From Terfezia claveryi (taxonomy: Eukaryota > Ascomycota > Pezizomycetes > Pezizales > Pezizaceae), in contig WHUX01000323.1 in assembly GCA_015179025.1 (NCBI GenBank), positions 1 to 43,996 of the forward strand: 43,996 nucleotides of DNA, given 5' to 3'. Each line of letters opens with the position of its first letter. The stretch's first letter is position 1. The notes under the pieces are model-generated. The model searched no databases, was not told the origin of the DNA, and saw nothing but the letters and a program-made list of their open reading frames with translations. Of the stretch, positions 32,939 through 42,128 are shown piece by piece. The position numbers and the translations under genes are program-made.

Positions 32939-32981
32939 CCCTTGGCGGGGGGGAAGTGACCAATCACCGTCTAGTGGCCAC
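32939..32981 (+). repeat. left TIR of the pogo-like element
   Basis: 43 bp beginning CCCTTGGCGGGGGGGAAGTG and ending CTAGTGGCCAC. Its inverted partner is at 35522-35565. Confidence 0.9.
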
Positions 32982-33295
32982 CCCTGAAATCCCTCCTGCA
33001 GCCTCCCCTGCAAGAGAAACACACAATATATCTAAGCATCGAGAGTAAAAACTTCATCATAGGCAGTTGCGTAACTATGGAAACAACTACGCTCTTAAAC
33101 ATGGTAGCTCTCATATCTTATCAAAATTAATCTAATACCCAATAACCTACTCTTCCAATTTAAGCTCTCCAAAAACCCCCCTCTACCCTCTTCAGTCCCT
33201 ACCATATGCGGAATATCATATGAATAAGCTCATAAGTACTAGCATAGCTTAGCTATGCATCTATATTTATGTTAGAAAAATTATAAAAAAGATTT

Positions 33296-35380
33296 TTATA
33301 GTAATAAGAAAATGGCAGGGTAAGAGATAGGTATACTAATATCAGCAAAATAGGCAATATCAAGAGCTTTCATTGAATTCACCAAATCCTCTTCATCTGC
33401 ACTATCTTCAACCTCCACATCTATCCCTAGTGCAATATATTTATCAACTGCATTTTCTAATCTCTCTTCAACTATCATAGAAAGATCACCACCTCCAATA
33501 CCCCCCCCTTTAGGCTTTAAAGGACGCTTTGGCCTAATGGGATAGAAAGGTTTTTTCCCAGCTCGCTTTGATCCTTGAGCTGCCTTAACAGCTGCCCAAG
33601 CCCGATTAATCTCTGTACACTCTGCTTGCCATGCTGGTATCTCAACGTTACGATATTGTTCTAGTTCAATCTTCCACTGCTGATCTAAAAGCTCTTTAGC
33701 TGCCTTCTTCTGTCCTGCAAGTTTTTTTTTTTCTTCTGCAATTCGCCGTCTCTCAGCTTTTACTGCTTCTGACTCTTCAAGCTTCTTAATCCCTTTATTA
33801 ACATATTGGTGAGTTAGTACTCGAGCTTCTCCAACATGTCTGGATCTCTTTCTCCCTTTAAGAACCTTGCCATTCCGAAGCTTATTGAGAGTTTCAGCAC
33901 GAGGGGCAATATCCCAATACTGTGTAACCTTTTTTGTATAAAGATCAATAAGCTCATAAACTATCCCTTTCTCACTATCATTCAACTTCTGTTGGATTAT
34001 CTCTTCAACTTCTCGAGCGGCCTTGCGAAGCCGTATTGGAGTATCTGAAATAGTTCCCAATGTGGGTGAAACCGCATGTGAGACAGCACTTGCAACTGAG
34101 ACAATAGCAATAGGAGGAGGAGGAGGTTGAACTGAGCGATCAATCGGCCAGCAATGGGCAGCTCTCCATGCGCTCTGAATAATATCATTGGTAAAAACCT
34201 CCTTTCGAGTCTGTTGAAGAATATTAAGGAACTCAACCTTATTTATTCCCAATAAAGGGTTGCTGCGTAGCCATGTGCTAAGGTTGCATTTATAAGTCCG
34301 TTGTAATTAAGAAAAGCAGCCAACATCAAGAGGTTGTAGAAGGTGGGTAGACTTAGATGGAAGACAGATCATATGAATGTTATGATCAAGAGCATATTTG
34401 ACAACTCGCCATGCCATATGAGAGGAATGGCCATCCACAATTAGACATCATGGTAGTGGATCACCATCATAAACTTCACAAGCACCCCCTCCTACCCCCC
34501 AATGAGTATAAGGCTTAAAATGCTGCTTCATATATTCAAACCCAAGCTCATCATCCATATATCCACTTGGAGATACTGCAAAGGTGGCTTCATGCTCAAC
34601 CCCTCCCTCCCGATAATAGGATTCCCGATGCGTTTTCCCCTGCCAAACAATAAATGGTGGAATAATCTCTCCCCCAGCACTAACTGTCTCCAATACACTG
34701 CCAAACTCACGAGAACCCTCTGTCATAGCTGTAGCCTTACTTCCAACTCATACAATTGCCATAGTCCGCCTACTATTTCTTCCCATTGTAATACCTTTCT
34801 CATCACAATTCCAGATATCATCCTGAGCTATCTTCTTCCGTCGCACTAGATTCGCAAGCTTTCGAAGAAAATCAGCTTGTAGCTCTGTATCATTTGTTGC
34901 TGCTGCGCGTGCTCGCTCTTGGTAACGAATATAGACTTTTTTGAAGCCTGGGTTGCGGTCAAGAAATCTATCCACCCAGTGCATGCCGATAACATGGATA
35001 GGGGCGCTGGGAGTGCTGGCGCTGCTAGTAGAGCTTGGAAGGCTATTTGGGATCTTGGAGGAAGGTGGGTTAACTTTTTGGGGTATCTACCTCTCGTTAA
35101 CAATCGCTTGCGCAATTTGTCGTAGAAGTTCTGGACCCAGCGGAAAATTCGCATCTGCCATGATTCCAGCATAGTTTGCGATTGCCCTCTCATCAACAGG
35201 GGAGAATAATTGCTCATGCCGATGTGCTGTAGCCCTATCCTGGTGCGTACCTAGCACTCTCCGGTGCAATGTTTTGCGGTTTACCCCATACAGCTCGGCA
35301 ATACATTGAGTAGGTACCTCTGGCTCTTGTTTTGCATGCTTGACTGCTTCCTGCAGCTGCCGTTCGGTATATTTTGGCAT
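33296..35380 (-). pseudogene. pogo-family DDE transposase, four in-frame stops
   Basis: A single minus-strand frame of about 695 codons. N-terminal Psq-type helix-turn-helix (MPKYTERQLQEAVKHAKQEP to NRKTLHRRVLGT), then a CENP-B-type DNA-binding region (HVIGMHWVDRFLDRNPGF), then a DDE_1 catalytic core with IWNCDEKGI (first D), CLIVDGHSSHM (second D) and STHLLQPLDVGCF (third D). The C-terminus is long and charged with a likely coiled coil (about 33690-33810: EAVKAERRRIAEEKKKLAGQ). Stops: TAG after IVNER (about 35087), TGA after TMAIV (34748), TGA after DPLP (34448) and TAA after GCFS (about 34308). It cut and pasted its own element. The four stops make this copy inactive. Confidence 0.88.
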
Positions 35381-35521
35381 GTTGGCGTTCGATAGGTATT
35401 GGTAATGTTGCTTGAGGTCTGGCGATTCGGCTGATATCGGTTGAGCTCATGATGTTGCTAGAGGCGGGTATGAGAGCTGCGGAAAGGTAGAGGAGGTTGG
35501 TGAGGCTGCATGTCTTAGACA

Positions 35522-35565
35522 GTGGCCACTAGACGGTGGTTGGCCACTTCCCCCCCCGCCAAGGG
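35522..35565 (-). repeat. right TIR of the pogo-like element
   Basis: 44-bp inverted partner of 32939-32981, with eight rather than seven G in the G-run when read inward. Confidence 0.9.
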
Positions 35566-36142
35566 TATAGGAATTCCACTAAAGAAAATGATTACGAGAT
35601 CAATAATCGAGTATATTAGCGGATTTTGCATTGAGATGCTACAATGACAACAAGCGACAACAATAAAGAAGACAAAGGCGAGAAGCAAGTTGCAGGCGAT
35701 AATAGGGGAAATGATGAGCCAGCAGATGAGGATGAGGATGAGTATAATGATGAAGGTAACAATTACAGTAAGGATGAGGAAGAGGTAGACTAGAGAGGAG
35801 AATGTGAACAAATTTGGATTTGTTTTTACTATCACAGATGGAAAACTTATTACGGATGGAGAACTTATTACAAATACTATGAATTACCAGGTAGTTCATT
35901 ATTTATTTTTGATTGTTACATCTTTGTTTATGTATTTTATTACATCTTTATTTTTATATTTGTTGGATATCTACAGCCTAAAGCAAGGGGTATTTTAATT
36001 TTTCTGTTCTTTTGGGATGTCTACAGCATGGTGCGAGAGTAATTTTCTTTATATGTTTTTTTGATATCTACTGGGCACACTAGAGGGTATTTGTTTTGGA
36101 ACTCTACTGGGTATTTTTTTGTATGTTTTTTTGATATCAATG

Positions 36143-36196
36143 AGCTAATGTGGCATAACAGTAAGGTAATGTTTTTTTGTTACTCCCTTTATTATG
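36143..36196. repeat. 54-bp direct repeat, copy 1
   Basis: Shares GCTAAT...AGTAAGGTAA...TTGTTACTCCCTTTATTATG with 36355-36408. The two copies are about 158 bp apart and differ mostly by transitions. Confidence 0.75.
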
Positions 36197-36354
36197 AGTA
36201 AGCTAACAGATAGGGATGCAGATGAACAATGAATTATACCTTGTTGTAGAGCTTATTAGTTAATGTCAGTCTATTTTTCGTGCCCTCAGGAACATACATA
36301 TATAACCAAACTTATTGTCCTAAACCTCAAATCCTTTGATCTATAACCATATCA

Positions 36355-36408
36355 TGCTAATATAGCGTAATAGTAAGGTAACGTTTCTTTGTTACTCCCT
36401 TTATTATG
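36355..36408. repeat. 54-bp direct repeat, copy 2
   Basis: Second copy of 36143-36196. Its last base abuts the TGTAATG start of the Gypsy-4A LTR, so the LTR insertion cut this copy or its continuation. Confidence 0.75.
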
Positions 36409-37138
36409 TGTAATGAATGGTACTAGACAGTATTCATTTAGTACTGTTTATACAATCTATATCTATAGGTATGGACGTTTGTGTATTTCGGTTCTGCTGA
36501 GGTAAGACCTCAGAAGGGTAGGGAGATTACTATGTGGGACATTTCCGGAGGAAACAGCCTGAGTAATTAACTAGTGTAATCTATCTTATATGATTTATGC
36601 TATCTAAACTATATAATCTTGATTTTATTGGAATATAGACTTGCTTGCTGCTGTGTGCTTCTGGTTGCTTGCTTTCTTTCTGTCTGTGGATTCTAGAGGG
36701 AATCTAGGGGCCTATTTATACTCCTCTGAGATCTGATGACTAAGGAAATAAATACAATAAAGGGTGGTATACCAGAAGGTAGTGTGCTATACAAAAGGGG
36801 TTATGTGGCTATAGTAATGAGTTACACACCTTAAATAATGGTCATGTGGCCATAGTAATGAGTCACACACCTTAAATAATGGTCATATGGCCATAGTAAT
36901 GAGTCACACGCCTTAAAATAGAGGTCACGCGGCCATAATGAGGGTGTCCTCATATGGCAAGTGCCATGGAACTTCCCAGGGCAAATTCCGCATGTTATGG
37001 ATGCTTATAAAGCAGTAGGAGGTGGTAGAAGGCTAGTCCTTCAACCTAGAGGTTTAGTTACATAACATAGTAGTAAGATAGGAAATACAAAAGTATATAA
37101 TCAATTATATAAGCAATGAAACAACGTTCTCTATTACA
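36409..37138 (-). repeat. Gypsy-4A 3' LTR
   Basis: 730 bp, TGTAATG and TTACA ends. An internal 41-bp tandem repeat (about 36780-36935; unit containing GTGGCCATAGTAATGAGTCA) occurs three to four times. On the minus strand the purine tract GTGGGGAAG lies just before the LTR. The 4B LTR aligns along its length, interrupted by FB-2. Confidence 0.85.
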
Positions 37139-38551
37139 CTTCCCCACATAGAAAGATTTCATATCCTTACTTCTCTCGCTCTACGATATTGGTTTCCATA
37201 TGTCCTAATATTTAATGCATTGTTAATACATTAGCATTAACATGAATATCCTTAGTGTTTCCTTGACTCATGATTCTATCTCGTTCTTGTTGCATAAGAG
37301 CTCGAGTCTCATCTCTAGTTCATGGTCCTTATTTTCCTTTAGTTCGTCGACATCTCTAGAATGTATCTTCTATACTTCTGGTCATCTAGAAGTCTTGCAG
37401 AATTTCGGTAGTAATATCCTTGGCGTTTACCTAGGAATCATATTTAGGAGAGTATCCTAGCTATCTAACCTTATATTGTCTTTCTCTAGTTCGAGGAGCT
37501 ATTCTGAATTCTAATACCTTTTCAACTTTATAATGATTATCTTGAATTGGTCCTGGTTCCTAAGATTGTCTATAAGGGAACTGGGTAGGATTGTTTTTAT
37601 AGTAGGATTTGAATTTGCTGATATGAAAAGTATTATATATGAGGTGGAGGCCAGGTTGACTGGATAGGTCTAAGCTATAGTTATTGCATTTCTTATTACT
37701 ATAAGCAATAGGAAATGGGCCTAGCTATTTTGGTTTGAGTTTGGGTCGACAGGTTGATATTTTCTGAGGAAAGCATAACTTGTTGTCTGACTGAAGATTT
37801 GGCTGTATTGGGTAGTCATTTATTTACTTGAAATGCTTGAGTCTTCTTAGTATCATATAGGTTTTTAGATGTTACTTCATGATATTCATTTGCTGGTATA
37901 TATGCATTAATGGGGTATGGAAGTATCAATATAACAAGATGTGCATTAAATCCAAGTAGTGTGGAAAAGGGACAATTTTGTCTAGTGGTATTATACCTGA
38001 AGTTAAGTTTTAACTGTATCTCTAGTAATTTCTGTAGCCAATCAAATCCTTCGATTTTACAGGCTCTTGCTACTTGTAAAATTTCTTTCTTCACAATTTC
38101 TGATTGTCCATCTATACATAGATGATATGCGGTGGATAGTTCCAACTTGATTCCTTTATTTCTAGCCCAATCTTGAAAGTGCATTGACATAAAAAGAGTA
38201 TCGTAGTTCAAAACAATATAAAAAGGGTATACTATAGTCGGGACTATATGAGTATTAAAAGTAGTAGTACATTGTTCTACTGTGAAATTATCTGAGACAG
38301 AAATAAGAAATTTGAATCCTGTTTGTCTATCGACTATCATTCAAAGTCGAGAAATACAAACTACATAATCTTCTTCAACAGGAATATTCAGGTACAAAAT
38401 TGAATACTTAGTATATACAGGTACTAATATATGAAAATCCATCGATATGTCTATCCATGGCCTGCTTGGTACATGTAATGAGGTTATGAGTCCAAGTGGC
38501 GCCTTGTTGGAATACTTTGTCCATTGACAAGTATCACAACTTCTGATATAG
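37139..38551 (-). pseudogene. Gypsy-4A pol fragment: integrase and chromodomain
   Basis: On the minus strand an integrase core is open at 38340-37816: FLISVSDNFTVEQ, LNYDTLFMSMHFQDWA (second catalytic D), DGQSEIVKKEI (catalytic E), then the GPY-like C-terminal region. Further on are an integrase tail (KLKPYYKN-like) and a chromodomain-type end (VEKVLEFRIAPRTRERQYKV, then LGYSPKYDS and NAKDITTEIL), with TAG codons in place of Trp and Arg/Gln positions. Stops and gaps break the frame. The N-terminal part is missing because of the 4B insertion. Confidence 0.8.
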
Positions 38552-38717
38552 TGTAATGAATGGTACTAGACAGTATTCATTCGGTACCGTTTATACAATC
38601 TATATCCGTAGGCACGGACGTTTGTGTATTTCAGTTCTGCTGAGGTAAGACCTCAGAAGGGTAGGGAGATTACTATGTGGGACGTTCCCAAGGGGACAAG
38701 AAATTAACTAGTGTAAT
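38552..38717 (-). repeat. Gypsy-4B 3' LTR, left piece
   Basis: 166 bp starting TGTAATG and ending with the first FB-2 duplication AGTGTAAT (38710-38717). It aligns with 36409-36575 of the 4A LTR, which shows the empty site. Confidence 0.85.
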
Positions 38718-39261
38718 TAGTGTGCGCCACGGGGTGAGCGAGTTTTGATCTCCTCCACAACTCGCCGAGTCGGCTTTTTACTACCTCAACTCGACTCGTA
38801 ATTAATCAGTGATCTACAGATTACTCGCCAAGATTCAAGGCTAGCCTGTTTTATACTGGGGCCTCTGCCCCAGACGTGGTATACGCTACGGCGCCTTAGG
38901 TATATGGTTGCATGCACGCGGGTGGGACCTTGGGTTTCTACAAAGAGAAGCAAAGAGAAGCATGTTTATCCTCCCTACAACTGAGGCCAGCTACATGGAA
39001 TGAAGTGAACCAATGATCCAGGACGTATACATGCATAAGTATAATAAATGTCTATAGTATTTCTAAATGTTTATGTACAGGAGAGCTAATGCCACAAGAG
39101 ACAGAAATATAATTAAACGGACCTGTCCAACCTTGCCATGTGCCTAGCGAACTCGAGGCCAAGAGCCTGGCCCCTACGTTGGTCTGCGAACGAAAGTGGT
39201 GGGAGTACAGCTTAAACTAGGGTGGTGCAGAGATATGGCAAAGGGGACGGCGAAGGGAAGA

Positions 39262-39510
39262 CAAGCTGGACGACGGAGGCATGGCAAGCTGGTCGGCGGA
39301 GGCATGGCAACCCGGACGACGGAGGTAAGGCAAGGTGGACGACGGAGGCATGGCAAGCTGGACGACGGAGGCATGGCAAGCTGGACGGCGGAGGCATGGC
39401 AAGCTGGATGACGGAGGCATAGCAAGCTGGACAGCGGAGGCATGGCAAGCTGGACGGCGGATGCATGGCAAGCTGGATGACGGAGGCATGGTAAGCTGGA
39501 CGGCGGAGGG
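39262..39510. repeat. 23-bp tandem array, left arm of FB-2
   Basis: About 11 copies of a unit GGAGGCATGGCAAGCTGGAC plus three bases (GAC, GGC or TGAC-like). Inverted counterpart of 40557-41050. Open frames in all phases are by-products of the repeat. Confidence 0.9.
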
Positions 39511-39914
39511 AAGGCAATGCTCTCACCCAGATTGCAGGTAGTTTATAACTTGTGTTATTGATGAAAATTCCAGATGCTGGGGACGGAGAGCTCATTTGAA
39601 AGTTATGCCTCATGTGCCAGCGGTAGCTGCTGTTCAGACTGTAATTTGGTGTGGCAGGCAGGCACTTTCGGGGGGCGCTAGTCAACGCAACGGGTATGAT
39701 CAACCCCGCTTGGCAGCTGGCTTGGGTATGCCAGCCTAGACTGGCAATATGCTAACGTTGCGCTATGCCTGTGCAGGCAACAGTCTCATTCGGCTGAACA
39801 ATGAACTATACCTAAGTCTTTGCGTGGTTGAGATGTTGCAGCCATAATATATGTCCTTGTCCATATATTGGCCATTTGATATATATATGGAATTCATGTC
39901 TTTGCGCCCTATAT

Positions 39915-40170
39915 ATATATATGATGTCCTAGCATATATCTAAGCCTCGAAGGCTTGAATTCCATGCATATATGTATATAGGCCGCGAAAGTATGAATTC
40001 CCAAGCATATATATAACCAGCGAAGGCATGAATTCCCAAGCATATATATAACCAACGAAGGCATAAATTCCCAAGCATATATATAACCAGCGAAGGCATG
40101 AATTCCCATACAAATATATAGCCAGCGAAGGCATGAATTCCCAAGCAAATATATAGGCCGTGAAGACATG
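39915..40170. repeat. 35-bp repeats in the centre of FB-2
   Basis: About seven copies of CGAAGGCATGAATTCCCAAG followed by CATATATATAACCAG. They form the loop region between the two arms. Confidence 0.85.
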
Positions 40171-40556
40171 AATTCCATATATATATCAGGTGGCCAATAT
40201 ATAGACAAAGACATATATTATGGCTACAACATCTCAACTACGCAAAGACGTAGGTATAGTACATTGTTCAGCCGAATGAGACTGTTGCCTGCATAGGCAT
40301 AGCGCAACGTTAGCATATTGCCAGTCTAGGCTGGCATACTCGAGCCAGCTGCCAAGCGGGGTTGATCATACCCATTGCGTCGACTAGCGCCCCCCTAAAG
40401 TGCCTGCCTGCCACACCAAATTACAGTCTGTACAGCAGCTACCATTGGCACACGAGGCACAACTTTCAAGTGAGCTCTCCGTCCCCAGCATCTGGAATTT
40501 TTATTCAAAAACACAAGTCATGAACTGCCTGCAATCTGGGTGAGAGCATTGCCTTC

Positions 40557-41050
40557 CCTCCGCCCTCCAGCTTGCCATCCCTCCGTCGTCCAGCTTGCTA
40601 TGCTCCCGTCGTCCAGCTTGCCATGCCTCCGCCATCCAGCTTGCCATACCTCCGCCGTCCAGCTTGCCATGCCTCCGTCATCCAGCTTGCCATGCCTCCG
40701 CCGTCCAGCTTGCCATGCCTCCGCCGTCCAGCTTGCCATGCCTCCGTCATCCAGCTTGCCATACCTCCGCCATCCAACTTTCCATGCCTCCACCGTCCAG
40801 CTTGCGATGCCTCTGCCGTCCGAGTTGCCATGCCTCCGTCATCCAGCTTGCCATGCCTCCGCCGTCCAGCTTGCCATGCCTCCGCCGTCCAGCTTGCCAT
40901 GCCTCCGTCATCCAGCTTGCCATACCTCCGCCGTCCAACTTTCCATGCCTCCGCCATCCAGCTTGCGATGCCTCTGCCGTCCGAGTTGCCATGCCTCCGC
41001 CGACCAGCTTGCCATACCTCCGTCGTCCAGCTTGCCTTCCCTCTGCCGTC
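40557..41050. repeat. 23-bp tandem array, right arm of FB-2
   Basis: About 21 copies of GCCATGCCTCCGTCGTCCAG with three more bases, twice the length of the left-arm array. Within it a higher-order block of roughly 160-180 bp appears duplicated (the unusual CTTTCCATGCCTCC and CCGAGTTGCC variants occur twice, near 40785-40830 and 40940-40990). Confidence 0.9.
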
Positions 41051-41614
41051 CCCTTTGCCATATCTCTGCACCACCCTAGTTTAAGCTGTACTCCCACCAC
41101 TTTCGTTCGCAGACCAACTTAGGGGCCAGGCTCTTGGCCTTGAGTTCGCTAGGTACATGGCAAGGTTGGACAGGTCCGTTTAATTATATTTCTGTCTCTT
41201 GTGGCATTAGCTCTCCTGTACATAAACATTTAGAAATACTATAGACATTTATTATACTTATGCGTGCATGCATTCTGGATCATTGGTTCACTTCATTCCA
41301 CGTAGCTGGCCTCAGTTGTAGGGAGGGTAAACACGCTTCTCTTCGCTTCTCTTCGTAGAAACCCAAGGTCCCACCCACGTGCATGCAACCATATACCTAA
41401 GGCGCTGTGGCGAATACCGCACCAGAGGCAGAGGCCCCAGTATAAAACAGGCTAGCCTTGAATCTTGGCGAGTAATCTGTAGATCACCGATTAATCAGCG
41501 AAGTGGTCCGAGGCGAGTTATGGTAGGCAGAGACCGAGGCAAGTCGATAGCCGAACAAGTTGTCAGGGTGAGAAACTCGGACCGACTCGCCCCGTGGCGC
41601 ACACTAGGTGTAAT

Positions 41615-42128
41615 CTATCTTATATGATTTGTGCTATCTAAGCTATATGATCTTGATCTGATCAGAATATAGGCTTGCTTGCTCTGTGTGCTTGCTTGGT
41701 TGCTTCTTATCTTTCTATGGATTCCAGAGGGAATCCAGCGGCCTATTTATACTCCTCTGAGATCTGATGACTAAGGAAATAAATACAATAAGGGGTGGCA
41801 CACCAGAAGGTGGTGCGCTGTACAAAAGAGGTCATGTGGCTATAGTAATGAGTCACACGCCATAAACGATGGTCATGTGGCCATAGTAGTGACTCACACT
41901 CCTTTAAACAGAGGTCACATGGCCATAATGAGGGTGTCTTCATATGGCAAGTGCCATGGAACTTCCCATGGCAAATTCCGCGTGCTATTGACGCTTATAA
42001 AGCATTAGAAGGTAGTAGAAGGCTAGTCCTTTAACCGAGAGGCTTAGTTACATAACATAGTAGTAATATAGGAAATACAAAAGTATATAATCAATTATAT
42101 AAGCAATGAAACAACGTTCTCCTTTACA
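41615..42128 (-). repeat. Gypsy-4B 3' LTR, right piece
   Basis: Resumes at CTATCTTATATG directly after the second FB-2 duplication and ends TTACA at 42128. It contains the GTCATGTGGCCATAGTA tandem repeats at about 41829-41935 in fewer copies than 4A, which accounts for its shorter length. Confidence 0.85.

Larger units (their letters stand above)
32939..35565 (-). mobile_element. pogo/Fot1-like DNA transposon, complete with TIRs
   Basis: 2627 bp bordered by TA dinucleotides (32937-32938 and 35566-35567). The terminal inverted repeats are 43 bp (32939-32981) and 44 bp (35522-35565), starting CCCTTGGCGGGGGGGAAGTG, with two substitutions and one extra G. TA duplications and CCC-type ends fit the Tc1/mariner-pogo superfamily. 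One minus-strand transposase gene fills the element. Confidence 0.9.
35566..36408. other. flank of the pogo element; no supported gene
   Basis: A plus frame near 35645-35790 encodes a strongly acidic segment (MTTSDNNKEDKGEKQ, DEPADEDEDEYNDEGNN), matching the acidic character left of the pogo insertion, so it may be the same fossil. After 35800 the sequence is T-rich and non-coding. A direct repeat of about 54 bp (36143-36196 and 36355-36408) ends exactly at the Gypsy-4A LTR. Confidence 0.4.
36409..38551 (-). mobile_element. Gypsy-4A: fourth Gypsy family, 3' end only in window
   Basis: Minus-strand element with its 3' LTR at 36409-37138 and pol upstream of it to 38551, where Gypsy-4B is inserted. 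The 4A pol breaks at CTGATATAG; the homologous uninterrupted sequence in 4B reads CTGATATAGTCCTTAG, so TATAG is the likely 4B target duplication. The rest of 4A should lie beyond the right edge of the window. The family is distinct from Gypsy-1 to -3 in LTR and in integrase sequence. Confidence 0.82.
38718..41606. mobile_element. FB-2: 2.9-kb foldback element with hAT-like ends
   Basis: Terminal inverted repeats begin TAGTGTGCGCCACGGGG (38718) and end with the complement at 41606. The 8-bp target duplication is AGTGTAAT (38710-38717) and GGTGTAAT (41607-41614), one mismatch; the 4A LTR gives the empty site. Most of the element is one inverted repeat: 38818-38880 pairs with 41420-41481, 39100-39240 with 41060-41185, and 39511-39900 with 40190-40556. 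Each arm has a 23-bp tandem array, and the centre has 35-bp repeats. TIR sequence and 8-bp duplication fit the hAT superfamily. There is no transposase, so it is non-autonomous. Confidence 0.9.

Noticed and set aside
36060..36090. GGGCACACTAG as a right-hand terminus for the hAT relic
   Set aside because: It resembles the reverse of TAGTGTGCCC, but the flanking 8 bp (starting GAGGG) do not match the bases before 491, and the distance is far too large without further support.
39174..41122. Long overlapping open frames on both strands encoding Pro-Cys-Ala-Leu repeats
   Set aside because: They run through the 23-bp arrays of FB-2 in every phase. A period that is not a multiple of three gives a 69-nt protein repeat in all frames, so they reflect repeat structure and not genes.
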